16,759 nt of DNA from an uncultured Alistipes sp. (GCA_900766655.1 CAAFWE010000245.1:1-16759); one strand, 5' to 3'. Shown: positions 6,231 to 14,925, numbered from the stretch's first letter. Notes: generated from the letters alone by a model not told the origin. Numbers and translations: made by a program.

Positions 6231-7451
6231 ATGTGGTTCTATAATTTCTGCATCGCGGTCTACGCGGCACTTGTCCGCCTGGTGGCACTCTTCAACGTGA
6301 AGGCGCGACTCTGGTGCGATGGTCGCAAGGGTATGATTGAGCATCTGCGTGGTGCTATAGGCGAGGGCGATAGGGTGGTGTGGATCCATGTCTCGTCGCT
6401 GGGCGATTTCGAGCAGGGCCGACCTTTGGTCGACTATGTGCACACCCACTATCCCGAATACAAGGTGTTGCTCACCTTCTACTCGCCAGCTGGCTACGAG
6501 GTGCGCAAGAACTATCCCAATGCCGACTATGTCAGCTATATCCCCGTCGATACTCGTCGCAAGGTGCGTCGTTTCCTCGATGTGGTTAACCCCGAGATAG
6601 CCATATTTGTCAAGTATGAGTTTTGGCTCAATATGCTCGTCGAGTTGCGTCGACGCAATATCCGCACCTATATTGCATCAGCAATATTCCGTCGCAACTC
6701 CATCTTTTTCCACCCTATAGGAGGCATTTGGCGCGAGGCTCTCGCAGCCTTCGATATCCTCTTTGTGCAAGATGACAACTCGAAGCGTCTCCTTGCCGAG
6801 ATTGGCTACGACAATGTGGTTGTGGCTGGTGATACCCGCTTCGACCGAGTTATCACGATTGCCGAGGAGGCACAGCGAGTAGATGTTGTCGAGCAGTTCA
6901 AGGGCGAGCAGCGTCTCTTTGTGGCTGGCTCGACGTGGGGGCCCGACGAGGAGATATTGTTGCCGCTGATAAACGAAAATCCCGATATCAAGTTTGTGCT
7001 CGCTCCTCACGAAATGGATGAGGGGCGCATCGAGTACCTTATGCGTGAGGTGAAGGGCGGTGCGGTGCGATATACGCAATTGCCGAGCAATTTTGCTGAT
7101 AGTCAGGTGCTTGTGCTCGATACTGTGGGCTTGCTTTCGCGTGTCTATGGCTCGGCCGAGTGGGCCTATATCGGAGGTGGCTTTGGTGTTGGCATCCACA
7201 ATACGATAGAGGCGGCGGTCTATGGTATGCCCGTGGCCTTTGGTCCGAAGTACCGCAAATTCAAGGAGGCTTGCGACTTGAAGGGGATTGGCGTAGGTTG
7301 CTCGGTCAAGAGTGCTGAGGAGCTGAAGGCGTGGTTTGCCGAGCTGAAAAACGATGCCGACTACTTGGCTCGACTCTCGGCCATAGCAAAGGTCTATGTC
7401 GGTCAGAATCGAGGCGTGACCGAAAGAATCATCGAGAAGTTAAAGCTGTAG
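6231..7451 (+). CDS. waaA: 3-deoxy-D-manno-octulosonic acid transferase
   Basis: A 406-residue GT30 enzyme that transfers Kdo from CMP-Kdo to the lipid A precursor at the inner membrane. A hydrophobic N-terminal anchor (about 1-22) precedes SSLGDFEQGRP at 55-65. The Bacteroidetes hallmarks KYEFW, GSTWGPDEE and the C-terminal HNTIEAAVYGMPVAFGPKY sugar-nucleotide site are present. The residue in SLG-x-FEQ is Asp59, where relatives have the Glu proposed as catalytic base. I chose the ATG at 6231 (MWFYNFCIAV), which matches the usual KdtA start. The GTG at 6222 would overlap yraN. It is the last gene of the pepE operon. No good terminator is seen in the 32 bp before the convergent gene. Confidence 0.93.
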   Translation: MWFYNFCIAVYAALVRLVALFNVKARLWCDGRKGMIEHLRGAIGEGDRVVWIHVSSLGDFEQGRPLVDYVHTHYPEYKVLLTFYSPAGYEVRKNYPNADYVSYIPVDTRRKVRRFLDVVNPEIAIFVKYEFWLNMLVELRRRNIRTYIASAIFRRNSIFFHPIGGIWREALAAFDILFVQDDNSKRLLAEIGYDNVVVAGDTRFDRVITIAEEAQRVDVVEQFKGEQRLFVAGSTWGPDEEILLPLINENPDIKFVLAPHEMDEGRIEYLMREVKGGAVRYTQLPSNFADSQVLVLDTVGLLSRVYGSAEWAYIGGGFGVGIHNTIEAAVYGMPVAFGPKYRKFKEACDLKGIGVGCSVKSAEELKAWFAELKNDADYLARLSAIAKVYVGQNRGVTERIIEKLKL

Positions 7452-7483
7452 TTTGCTTCTACGTTCTAATCCTTATCTATCCT

Positions 7484-10108
7484 TTAATAGAACGACATCA
7501 TAACCTTCATTCGCAAGGTAAGGGGCAGAGGTCCATCTTCATATTTGGACTTCGAGGTCTGGAACTGCACACCTTGGTAACTGCTGTTGTTGACGATTGT
7601 CGCTGAATTGGTGCTGGTCATATAGTAGCTTCCGCCATAGAATCCCACATTTGCAGGCACATCGATAGCCACGCCATCGGAGAACGCCTTGACATCCTCG
7701 ACGGTGATGCTCACCTTGGTAGCCTCTGCAAAGAAGGTGTTGTTCGCCACATAGAAGCCCTGCCCTCTATCGGTGAAGGTCACATCCACATAGTTTGCCA
7801 TCCCCTCGACATCGCTCACCGTTGCCCCCTTTTTGCTCTGGTTTACCACAAAATCACTTGCCGAGATGTAGTAGTTTCGTCTTGTGAGGTTGTCTGCTGC
7901 AACGCTCTGCAATGAGGTGTCGAGACGATAGGTTGCTATAGGGAGGAACTTTCCGCTGATCATCTCCACTCCGCGGATGTCGATATGATCCTTGTAGACC
8001 TCCACAATAGCCGCCTCAGAACCCGCCTTGACATCCGACCTCGAGCTGCCATCCGAGGTTCGTGGTACTCCACACGAAGGTATATGCACACACCATCCCG
8101 ATGTCGGCAGTGTGCCCGAGTATGTTCTGAAGATGTTGGCTCTATCCTGGTACTTCTGCAGACACCACTCCCAATGCGAGTGTCCGCTAAACCACATTGC
8201 ATTTAGGTAGCGTTCGCACATAGCTTCGAGCTTTTCGAGTTGCTCGCCTTTGAGCCAGTTGCCCGATGGGTATATATCATTCAAGTTGCCTGCTCTGTCG
8301 GGGAAGAAGAGGTGTGTGAAGATGAAGCAGCGCTCGTTTCGATACTCCTCGAGCTTGCTCTCCAACCACGAGATGTGGTAGTCGTAGTAGGCGGCCGAGA
8401 AGTTCCAGCGCTCCATACCGAGGAAGAGGAAGTGGTCCGCCTTGCCACCAACCTCTACCGTGCGTTCGTAGACAAGAGGAACACCTGTGTATTGTGTCCA
8501 TCGCTCGGGGGTGATGCCGCTTGTTGTGGCGTCGTGGTTGCCCGATGTGACATAGATGGGCGCATTCGAGAGTGAGGCTACATCCTTAAAGCTCGCAAAC
8601 TCTGTCTCTTTGCCATTCTGGGTGAGATCTCCGCAGATGCAGGTGTGGGCTACGCCTGTTGAGTTGAATAGTTTGAGGGCTCGCTCGAAATCGACCTCAG
8701 GGGTGATCTCGTCGCGTCCGATATGTACATCGGAGAGTACACCGAAGCGGTATATCGGTGATTCGGAGAAGTCGGGCCTCAGCGTGAGGATTTTGATGGT
8801 TCCCTGTCGCTCGTTCACCGAGTTGTAGATGCCAATCTTGTGGGCCTCGCGAGGTGCTATGTTCTCGTCGATAAAATCCTCATAGTAGGCCAAATCCTTT
8901 ACTGTCAGGGTGCAGATGGGTGCGTATGCCGCAAGCGGCTTACTATCCTCGTCTTCGTAGCAGAGTGTGTAAATTCCCGGCTCGGATGGGGTTACCTCGA
9001 TGCGGTTTCCCTCAAGGATCTCCCCCGTAGCCTTGCCATCTTCGTGAAGAGTGATCCTTACGGTGTAGGACTTTCCGCTCACCCAGTTGTAGATTGCCGA
9101 GCCATTTATCTCTGCCAATTCGGAGTCATTCAGCTCAAGCGCTATTTGCTCCTGATTGTCGCTCTTGATGTTGAAGCGGATGCACTTGCCTTTGAAGGCT
9201 GTGTCGCTCGGACGGGGCAGAGCCATCGAGTATGCCACATAATCCGAGCCAATTGGCAGTGAGGTCTCGTTGCTCGTCACGACCGAAACCTTGTCGTAAC
9301 CCGCCTCGGAAAGTGATATGTCGACAGCGGCGTTGCTCCAGTCGAAGGTTAAGTCTGCCGATTGGGATGCGACGGGTGTCCCCTCGTCGGATAGCGAGAT
9401 GGAGAGCTCTTGCAACGAGATGTCGTGGGTGGTGGCGTTGGTGACGATGAATCGGAATGTTGCCGGTATCAGGTTGAAGCGTAGATTGCTCCTCTGCTCC
9501 CTGTATTCGGCTATGGCGTACATATAGGTGTTGTTTCTCAGAAAGCTCGGATCTTGTGAGACGCTCTGCGAAAAATGTAGTGGCATCTCCATATGGCAGA
9601 TGTGCCCCCCGCTTGCGTGGTCGGTTTTGATGGTGGTCTTGCCCGCTACAGCATAGCAATGTACGACCCTCTCCAAATCCTTCGACGAGTAGTAGTTGAC
9701 GCTTCGGAACTCGGCGTGGTAAGGGTCGCCCTTCTCGGGGGTTATGGTAACACCGCTGTATGCCGATTCCGCATCGTCCTCAGGCGTTACCCTGCCCGAG
9801 ATAGGCTTCTCGCCATCGGATAGGAATAGTGACAAGTCTCGGGTCTCGTCGGAGTCGATGGCTACACCCTCCCACTTGAGTACAAGAGGACCACTCCCCT
9901 TGATATCCTCGAGCACAGCACGCGAGAGTTCAATATCGTCGGTTGCCGCATCGTGGCCGCAGCCACCATAGAGATTTAGTTGAGTATACTCCTCCTCGGG
10001 ATATATCTCTTTGTCGTAGCTTGGCTCTCCTCCCGTGCAACCATAGGCGAAGAGAACGAAGCCCGCAAGCAGATAGATTCCGATTAGTTTTTTGATTTTG
10101 TGCGACAT
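7484..10108 (-). CDS. Lipoprotein: fimbrillin-like N-terminal region fused to a calcineurin-like metallophosphoesterase
   Basis: An 874-residue protein. The signal peptide ends in a lipobox (FAYGC) with Cys24 as the lipidated residue. Residues about 30-360 resemble the fimbrillin/Mfa-like lipoproteins of Bacteroidales, for example YMYAIAEYREQRSNLRF, IPATFRFIVTNAT and YNWVSGKSYTVRITL. Residues about 450-665 are a metallophosphoesterase with all five motifs: D460-x-H462, GD494, GNHD at 523-526, His599 in FTHL, and GHSH at 642-645. About 200 C-terminal residues form a further beta-rich region I do not recognise. It is probably displayed on the outer membrane. The substrate is unknown; phosphoesters, nucleotides or phosphorylated glycans are possible. 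It is monocistronic, convergent with waaA and divergent from lepA. The phosphoesterase is certain; the fimbrillin assignment is moderate. Confidence 0.85.
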   Translation of the reverse strand: MSHKIKKLIGIYLLAGFVLFAYGCTGGEPSYDKEIYPEEEYTQLNLYGGCGHDAATDDIELSRAVLEDIKGSGPLVLKWEGVAIDSDETRDLSLFLSDGEKPISGRVTPEDDAESAYSGVTITPEKGDPYHAEFRSVNYYSSKDLERVVHCYAVAGKTTIKTDHASGGHICHMEMPLHFSQSVSQDPSFLRNNTYMYAIAEYREQRSNLRFNLIPATFRFIVTNATTHDISLQELSISLSDEGTPVASQSADLTFDWSNAAVDISLSEAGYDKVSVVTSNETSLPIGSDYVAYSMALPRPSDTAFKGKCIRFNIKSDNQEQIALELNDSELAEINGSAIYNWVSGKSYTVRITLHEDGKATGEILEGNRIEVTPSEPGIYTLCYEDEDSKPLAAYAPICTLTVKDLAYYEDFIDENIAPREAHKIGIYNSVNERQGTIKILTLRPDFSESPIYRFGVLSDVHIGRDEITPEVDFERALKLFNSTGVAHTCICGDLTQNGKETEFASFKDVASLSNAPIYVTSGNHDATTSGITPERWTQYTGVPLVYERTVEVGGKADHFLFLGMERWNFSAAYYDYHISWLESKLEEYRNERCFIFTHLFFPDRAGNLNDIYPSGNWLKGEQLEKLEAMCERYLNAMWFSGHSHWEWCLQKYQDRANIFRTYSGTLPTSGWCVHIPSCGVPRTSDGSSRSDVKAGSEAAIVEVYKDHIDIRGVEMISGKFLPIATYRLDTSLQSVAADNLTRRNYYISASDFVVNQSKKGATVSDVEGMANYVDVTFTDRGQGFYVANNTFFAEATKVSITVEDVKAFSDGVAIDVPANVGFYGGSYYMTSTNSATIVNNSSYQGVQFQTSKSKYEDGPLPLTLRMKVMMSFY

Positions 10109-10158
10109 AGTTGCGCAGTTTATAAGTTGACTATTCGATAAAAGTTCTTTTCTCCTAA

Positions 10159-10166
10159 CAAAATTA
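10159..10166 (-). promoter_or_regulatory. Promoter of the phosphoesterase lipoprotein, -7 box
   Basis: The minus strand reads TAATTTTG, matching TAnnTTTG, and would give a leader of about 45 nt. The -33 position is only a T-rich stretch. It shares the 141-bp divergent spacer with lepA. Confidence 0.45.
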
Positions 10167-10233
10167 GATATTTATTTCGAAAAAAACATCATAAATTTAA
10201 TTTATTAAATTAAAAAGTCTGCAACTTTTTTAC

Positions 10234-10241
10234 TATCTTTG
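10234..10241 (+). promoter_or_regulatory. lepA promoter, -7 box, placed for near-leaderless transcription
   Basis: TATCTTTG matches the -7 consensus exactly and ends 8 bp before the lepA ATG at 10250. Bacteroidetes transcription usually begins about 4-7 nt past the box, so the mRNA would have roughly 0-5 nt ahead of AUG. There is no Shine-Dalgarno sequence. No other good -7 box is seen upstream. Confidence 0.55.
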
Positions 10242-10249
10242 CAGAAATT

Positions 10250-12040
10250 ATGAAGAAGATAAGAAATTTTTGCATTATAGCCCATATCGACCACGGTAAG
10301 TCTACCTTGGCCGATCGTCTATTGGAGGCTACCAACACTTTGAATCAACGCGAGATGCAGTCGCAGGTGCTCGATGATATGGATCTCGAGCGCGAGAAGG
10401 GTATCACCATCAAGTCGCACGCCATTCAGATGAACTATGTGGCACGCGATGGCGAGCACTACACGCTCAACCTTATCGATACCCCAGGACATGTCGACTT
10501 CTCCTACGAGGTGTCGCGTGCTATCGCTTCGTGCGAGGGCGCTCTGCTTGTGGTCGATGCTACACAGGGTATTCAGGCGCAGACCATCTCGAATCTATAT
10601 CTCGCATTTGGTAACGACTTGGAGATTATCCCAGTCCTCAACAAAATCGATATGCCTTCGGCAATGATTGATGAGGTGAAGGATCAGATTGTCGACCTGC
10701 TCGGTTGCGAGCACGATGATATCCTCTGCGCATCGGGTAAGACTGGCGAGGGTGTCGACGAGGTGCTCGAGGCAATCGTTAAGCGCGTACCCGCTCCGAA
10801 GGGCGACGAGAACGCTCCGTTGCAGGCGTTGATTTTCGACTCGGTATTCAATCCGTTCCGAGGCATCATTGCATACTATCGTGTATTCAACGGTACGATT
10901 CGCAAGGGTGAGCATGTCAAGTTCTTCAATACGGGCGAGGAGTACGATGCCGACGAGATTGGCGTTCTCAAGCTCAAGATGCAGCCTTGCGCCGAGATTA
11001 AGGCTGGCGATGTGGGATATATCTGCTCGGGTATCAAGAACTCGAAGGATGTGAAGGTGGGTGATACTATTACCTCTGTCTCGAAGCCTTGTACCGAGGC
11101 TATCGCAGGTTTCGAAGATGTCAAGCCGATGGTCTTTGCGGGTGTCTACCCAGTCGAGGCCGACCAGTACGAGGATTTGCGCGCTTCGCTCGAGAAGTTG
11201 CAACTCAACGATGCGTCGCTCACATTCGAGCCAGAGAGCTCGTTGGCACTCGGTTTCGGTTTCCGTTGCGGATTCTTGGGCTTGCTCCATATGGAGATTA
11301 TTCAGGAGCGTCTCTATCGTGAGTTCGATATGGATGTGATTACCACCGTACCGAATGTATCCTACAAGATTACCACCACAATGGGCGACATCGTCGAGGT
11401 GCACAACCCGTCGGGATTGCCTGAGGTGACCAAGATTGACAAGATTGAGGAGCCATACATCTTGGCGCAGATTATCACCAAGGCCGACTTCCTTGGCCCA
11501 GTGATGAAGCTCTGCATCGATAAGCGAGGAGTACTCAAAAATCAGACATACATCACTCAGGACCGCGTGGAGGTCAATTTCGAGATGCCTTTGTCGGAGA
11601 TTGTATTCGACTTCTACGATAAGTTGAAGAGCATCTCGAAGGGTTACGCTTCGTTCGACTATCACCGCACAGGCTACGAGGTGAGTAAGTTGGCAAAGCT
11701 CGATATCCTCCTCAATGGAGATCCAGTCGATGCCCTTTCCTCACTTATCTATGCCGACCACGCCTACGACTTTGGTCGCAAGATGTGCGAGAAGTTGAAG
11801 GAGCTCATACCGCGTCAGCAGTTCGATATCGCTATTCAGGCAGCCATCGGTGCGAAGATTATCGCTCGCGAAACCGTCAAGGCGGTGCGTAAGGATGTGA
11901 CCGCAAAGTGTTACGGTGGTGATATCTCGCGTAAGCGTAAACTCTTGGAGAAGCAGAAGGCTGGTAAGAAGCGTATGCGCCAGATTGGTCAGGTGCAGGT
12001 GCCACAGACCGCATTCTTGGCTGTGCTCAAGATGGATTAA
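10250..12040 (+). CDS. lepA: Elongation factor 4 (back-translocating GTPase)
   Basis: A 596-residue ribosome-associated GTPase. The G motifs are complete: AHIDHGKST at 11-19, GITIKS at 51-56, DTPGH at 77-81 with His81, NKID at 131-134 and SGKTGEG at 162-168. Domains II and III follow, including [14 protein letters not shown]. The LepA-specific C-terminal domain ends with [19 protein letters not shown] and a conserved [13 protein letters not shown] tail. Length and N terminus match LepA exactly, which fixes the start at 10250. It is followed after 32 nt by an acyl-CoA ligase on the same strand and probably the same transcript. Confidence 0.98.
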   Translation: MKKIRNFCIIAHIDHGKSTLADRLLEATNTLNQREMQSQVLDDMDLEREKGITIKSHAIQMNYVARDGEHYTLNLIDTPGHVDFSYEVSRAIASCEGALLVVDATQGIQAQTISNLYLAFGNDLEIIPVLNKIDMPSAMIDEVKDQIVDLLGCEHDDILCASGKTGEGVDEVLEAIVKRVPAPKGDENAPLQALIFDSVFNPFRGIIAYYRVFNGTIRKGEHVKFFNTGEEYDADEIGVLKLKMQPCAEIKAGDVGYICSGIKNSKDVKVGDTITSVSKPCTEAIAGFEDVKPMVFAGVYPVEADQYEDLRASLEKLQLNDASLTFEPESSLALGFGFRCGFLGLLHMEIIQERLYREFDMDVITTVPNVSYKITTTMGDIVEVHNPSGLPEVTKIDKIEEPYILAQIITKADFLGPVMKLCIDKRGVLKNQTYITQDRVEVNFEMPLSEIVFDFYDKLKSISKGYASFDYHRTGYEVSKLAKLDILLNGDPVDALSSLIYADHAYDFGRKMCEKLKELIPRQQFDIAIQAAIGAKIIARETVKAVRKDVTAKCYGGDISRKRKLLEKQKAGKKRMRQIGQVQVPQTAFLAVLKMD

Positions 12041-12072
12041 TTTAATATAATGAAGCAAGAGAGCATCAATAT

Positions 12073-13968
12073 ATGAAAAAGACAATTATAGACCTTTTCG
12101 AAGGAACGGTAGCCAAGTATGGCAGTAAGGAGTTCCTCGTGGAGAAGAATGGTAAGGTGTGGGAGTCGACAACCTATGCCGAGGCAAAGCGTGAGGTTTT
12201 GCGAGTAGGTGCAGGTCTGGTCGCACTCGGCGTCAAGCCAAAGCAGACAGTGTCGATATTGTCAGAGGGTTGCAACAACTGGATTATATCGGAGTTGGGC
12301 CTTTTGTATGCAGGTGCAATCAGTGTACCGCTGTCGATCAAGTTGGAGGAGGCAAACGATCTGCTCTTCCGCTTGCGCCACGCCGATGTAAGTGTAATCT
12401 TTGTCTCGAAGTATCAGTTGCCGAAGATTCGTCGCATCAAGGAGCAGCTCCCTCTGCTCGAGCATATCATTGTCTTCGACGATATCGAGCTTGAGTCGAA
12501 CGAGATGACCTTGGCAAGTTTGAAGCAGATGGGTGATAGCTATCTTGCCGAGAATGAGGCTGAGTTCTTGGCTATTGGTAACGCAATCGAGAATGACGAC
12601 TACGCAACCATCACCTACACCTCGGGTACAACAGCCGATCCAAAGGGTGTTGTGCTGACTCATCGCAACTACACCGCAAATGTTGAGCAGGCACAGTCGC
12701 GTATTGCGATACCATACGACAAGCGCACCTTGATTATACTTCCGCTCGACCACTGCTTTGCGCATGTGTGCGGATTCTACATCATCATTGCGTGCGGTGC
12801 CTCGGTTGCTACTGTGCAGGTGGGTAAGACTCCACTCGAGACTCTGCGTAATGTGCCAAGCAATATCCGCGAGGTGAAACCTTACTACCTCCTCTCGGTG
12901 CCAGCCTTGGCAAAGAACTTCCGCAAGAATATCGAGGGCTCGATTCGCGCCAAGGGTGCAACCACCGAGAAGCTGTTCCGCTTTGCAATGAAGGTTGCCT
13001 ACGAGTATAATCAGGATGGCTACACCAAGGGCAAGGGTTGGCGTTTTGTGCTCAAACCGCTTGTGGCACTCTTCGACAAGATTCTCTTCAGCAAGGTGCG
13101 TGAGGCATTCGGTGGAGAGTTGACATTCTTCGTAGGAGGTGGCGCACTGCTCGATGCCGAGTTGCAGCGTTTCTTCTACGCTATTGGAATACCGATGTTC
13201 CAGGGTTATGGCTTGTCGGAGGCGACACCTATCATCTCGACTAATACCTATGGCAAGAAGCAACATCGTTTCGGCTCGTCGGGACAGTTGATTCAGCCAC
13301 TCGATTTGCGTATCCTCGACCACGATGGCAACGAGATGCCACTCGAGCAGAAGGGTGAGATTGTCATCAAGGGCGAGAATGTGATGGCTGGCTACTGGAA
13401 GAACCCATCGGCTACTGCCGAGACCGTTATTGACGGATGGCTCCATACGGGCGATATGGGATATATGGGCAAGGATGGATTCCTCTATGTCTTGGGTCGC
13501 TTCAAGAGCTTGCTCATCTCGAGCGATGGCGAGAAGTATAGCCCAGAGGGTATGGAGGAGGCTATGGTCGACAAGTCGCCATACATCGATCAGATTATCC
13601 TTCACAACAATCAGAATCCTTACACCATAGCTATCGTAGTGCCTAACAAGGAGAATCTGCGTCGTGCTGTGGCAGAGTGCGAGGGCGACAAGGCTGTTCG
13701 TGCTGCCGAGATTATCGATGCAGAGATTCGCAAGTACCGCACTGGTGGCGAGTTTGGCGAGGAGTTCCCTGACCGCTGGTTGCCTGCCGCATTGGCTATA
13801 GTAGACGAGTCCTTCACCGAGCAGAATGGTCTGGTCAATAGTACAATGAAGGTTGTCCGCAACAAGGTTGAGGCGCACTTCAAGGCTCGTATCGACTACG
13901 CCTACACTACCGAGGGTAAGCTGCTGCTTAATGAGAAGAATCTTGATTCACTCTCAAAACTGCTGTAG
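12073..13968 (+). CDS. Long-chain fatty acid-CoA ligase (AMP-binding enzyme)
   Basis: A 631-residue adenylate-forming enzyme. The ATP-binding P-loop YTSGTTADPKG is at 182-192 and the A5 motif GYGLSEATP at 378-386. The hinge region contains HTGDMGYMGKDGFLYVLGR (458-476), and Lys593 in NSTMKVVR is the expected catalytic lysine of the C-terminal subdomain. The overall plan is that of FadD/ACSL-type ligases, which make acyl-CoA from fatty acid, ATP and CoA through an acyl-adenylate. There is no signal peptide, so it is cytoplasmic or peripheral to the membrane. Chain length cannot be read from the sequence. It lies 32 nt after lepA, with no promoter-like box between, and is followed by a long hairpin region and a terminator. 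Confidence 0.93.
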   Translation: MKKTIIDLFEGTVAKYGSKEFLVEKNGKVWESTTYAEAKREVLRVGAGLVALGVKPKQTVSILSEGCNNWIISELGLLYAGAISVPLSIKLEEANDLLFRLRHADVSVIFVSKYQLPKIRRIKEQLPLLEHIIVFDDIELESNEMTLASLKQMGDSYLAENEAEFLAIGNAIENDDYATITYTSGTTADPKGVVLTHRNYTANVEQAQSRIAIPYDKRTLIILPLDHCFAHVCGFYIIIACGASVATVQVGKTPLETLRNVPSNIREVKPYYLLSVPALAKNFRKNIEGSIRAKGATTEKLFRFAMKVAYEYNQDGYTKGKGWRFVLKPLVALFDKILFSKVREAFGGELTFFVGGGALLDAELQRFFYAIGIPMFQGYGLSEATPIISTNTYGKKQHRFGSSGQLIQPLDLRILDHDGNEMPLEQKGEIVIKGENVMAGYWKNPSATAETVIDGWLHTGDMGYMGKDGFLYVLGRFKSLLISSDGEKYSPEGMEEAMVDKSPYIDQIILHNNQNPYTIAIVVPNKENLRRAVAECEGDKAVRAAEIIDAEIRKYRTGGEFGEEFPDRWLPAALAIVDESFTEQNGLVNSTMKVVRNKVEAHFKARIDYAYTTEGKLLLNEKNLDSLSKLL

Positions 13969-13976
13969 AATTCGTC

Positions 13977-14077
13977 TAACAAGGTGATTTCTTCGTTACG
14001 CTTGCCCTCAAAATGCTCATTTACGATCAGTAAACTGCGCTTTTCGGGCTACGCAAGCCTTGAAATCCCTCTTGTTA
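13977..14077. repeat. Long imperfect stem-loop element, possible interspersed repeat
   Basis: Nested inverted repeats form one hairpin of about 101 nt. TAACAAG (13977-13983) pairs with CTTGTTA (14071-14077), GATTTC (13986-13991) with GAAATC (14062-14067), and GCTTGC (14000-14005) with GCAAGC (14053-14058). Next CC and AAAA (14006-14013) face TTTT and GGG (14041-14048), and TTTAC (14020-14024) pairs with GTAAA (14030-14034) around a 5-nt loop. It is intergenic and codes for nothing convincing. From memory, similar sequences containing AAAATGCTCATTTAC recur between genes in Bacteroidales genomes. I cannot verify that here. Confidence 0.6.
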
Positions 14078-14130
14078 TACAAATTCTTAGGTTGCACAAT
14101 TGAGTCAATGGTTAATGGTGCAGAAACAAC

Positions 14131-14158
14131 AAAGACCTCCACGCGGAGGTCTTTTTTT
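14131..14158 (+). terminator. Terminator of lepA-acyl-CoA ligase, shared with the convergent lipoprotein gene
   Basis: AAAGACCTCC (14131-14140) and GGAGGTCTTT (14145-14154) form a perfect 10-bp stem with an ACGC loop, followed by seven T on the plus strand. The minus-strand lipoprotein stops at 14157, so its stop codon lies in the T-run and the same stem can end that transcript. There its tail is less T-rich (TTTGTTGTTT), so plus-strand termination should be stronger. Confidence 0.88.
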
Positions 14159-14774
14159 AGTCGAGATTCAAGTTTCGAAGTGCACTATTCACATCCAACC
14201 ACGATGAGAAGTTGGGTTGTATGACTATTGTTCCTTTGCGATCAATAGCGCCCCAGCGACCATCTTGGAATTGCACGACGGCGATACCTCTATCCGACAT
14301 CCCCTTTGCCGATTTGTAGATAGGAGGCAGTGCCCAATTGCCTGTGTAGTCGAGATAGCCCCAGTAGCCTGTAGCCTGGTCGCACACCTCCCAAAGGTCA
14401 ATGCCACGATAGCGTCCCTTCGAGATGCTGCGAATTGCACTATCCACATCCAACCACGAGGTGAAATTGAATAGTATGGTGGTGGCACCAAGGGCATTTA
14501 TGGCACCCCAATATCCATTCTGCAACTGCACGACAGCCATACCTACTTCGGTGTCGAAAGCCTTGGCTGAGCGGAAAGTAGGCTGAATAGCCCACAAACC
14601 GTAACTATTGAGATAGCCATACAGACCGGTTCCTGGATCCTCGGTTGCTTTCAGGTTGTTGGCATACGGAGCTGTCATACCTGTGGCCAATGTTGTCTGA
14701 GTCAGCGCAGGGAGCAATCCGCACGATGTGCAAAGAATAGCGGCACCTGCAAGGAGTAAAAAGGCTCGTTTCAT
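14157..14774 (-). CDS. Small WG-repeat lipoprotein
   Basis: A 205-residue protein. A hydrophobic signal ends in the lipobox ILCTSC with Cys18 as the likely lipid attachment site. The mature part has WG (KWG) repeats: GYLNSYGLWAIQPTF, GYWGAINALG, GYWGYLDYTGNWALPP and GRWGAIDRKGTIVIQPNF. The whole unit is duplicated: residues 50-117 align with 136-202, and both end in SWLDV-x-SA-x-R. WG-repeat proteins are beta-rich and mostly of unknown function; a binding or surface scaffold role is only an inference. The gene is monocistronic with its own promoter and is convergent with the acyl-CoA ligase. Confidence 0.88.
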   Translation of the reverse strand: MKRAFLLLAGAAILCTSCGLLPALTQTTLATGMTAPYANNLKATEDPGTGLYGYLNSYGLWAIQPTFRSAKAFDTEVGMAVVQLQNGYWGAINALGATTILFNFTSWLDVDSAIRSISKGRYRGIDLWEVCDQATGYWGYLDYTGNWALPPIYKSAKGMSDRGIAVVQFQDGRWGAIDRKGTIVIQPNFSSWLDVNSALRNLNLD

Positions 14775-14799
14775 TGCTTTAGGATTTTGTGTACGGATA

Positions 14800-14830
14800 C
14801 AAATTTAATGATATATTTTCGCTTTTGCAA
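14800..14830 (-). promoter_or_regulatory. Promoter of the WG-repeat lipoprotein
   Basis: On the minus strand, TTG (14830-14828), a 20-nt spacer and TAAATTTG (14807-14800) match the Bacteroidetes -33/-7 arrangement. It would give a leader of about 20 nt before the ATG at 14774. Confidence 0.6.
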
Positions 14831-14870
14831 TAAATATGTCATAAAATTGTATTGAGGGAGAATGAAAATG

Positions 14871-14907
14871 AATATGAGAGGTGAGAAATATCTCCACCTC
14901 TCATATT
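14871..14907 (-). terminator. Terminator-like hairpin after the GH20 gene
   Basis: AATATGAGAGGTG and CACCTCTCATATT form a perfect 13-bp stem around an 11-nt loop, 18 nt past the GH20 stop. The minus-strand tail (CATTTTCATTCT) is only moderately T-rich. It may therefore be a weak intrinsic terminator or a 3'-end stabilising hairpin. Confidence 0.65.
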
Positions 14908-14925
14908 ATTATATATAGGTATAGT

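Noticed and set aside
7452..7483. Terminator between waaA and the convergent lipoprotein gene
   Set aside because: Only a 5-bp GTTCT/AGAAC pairing with no T-run is visible, too weak to call.
10595..11665. A 356-codon open frame on the minus strand opposite lepA
   Set aside because: It is antisense to an unmistakable LepA, with no family resemblance and no promoter.
12262..13878. A 538-codon open frame on the minus strand opposite the acyl-CoA ligase
   Set aside because: It lies wholly inside a well-supported gene, and its translation has no recognisable motif and a composition typical of an antisense shadow in TCG/GAG-rich coding DNA.
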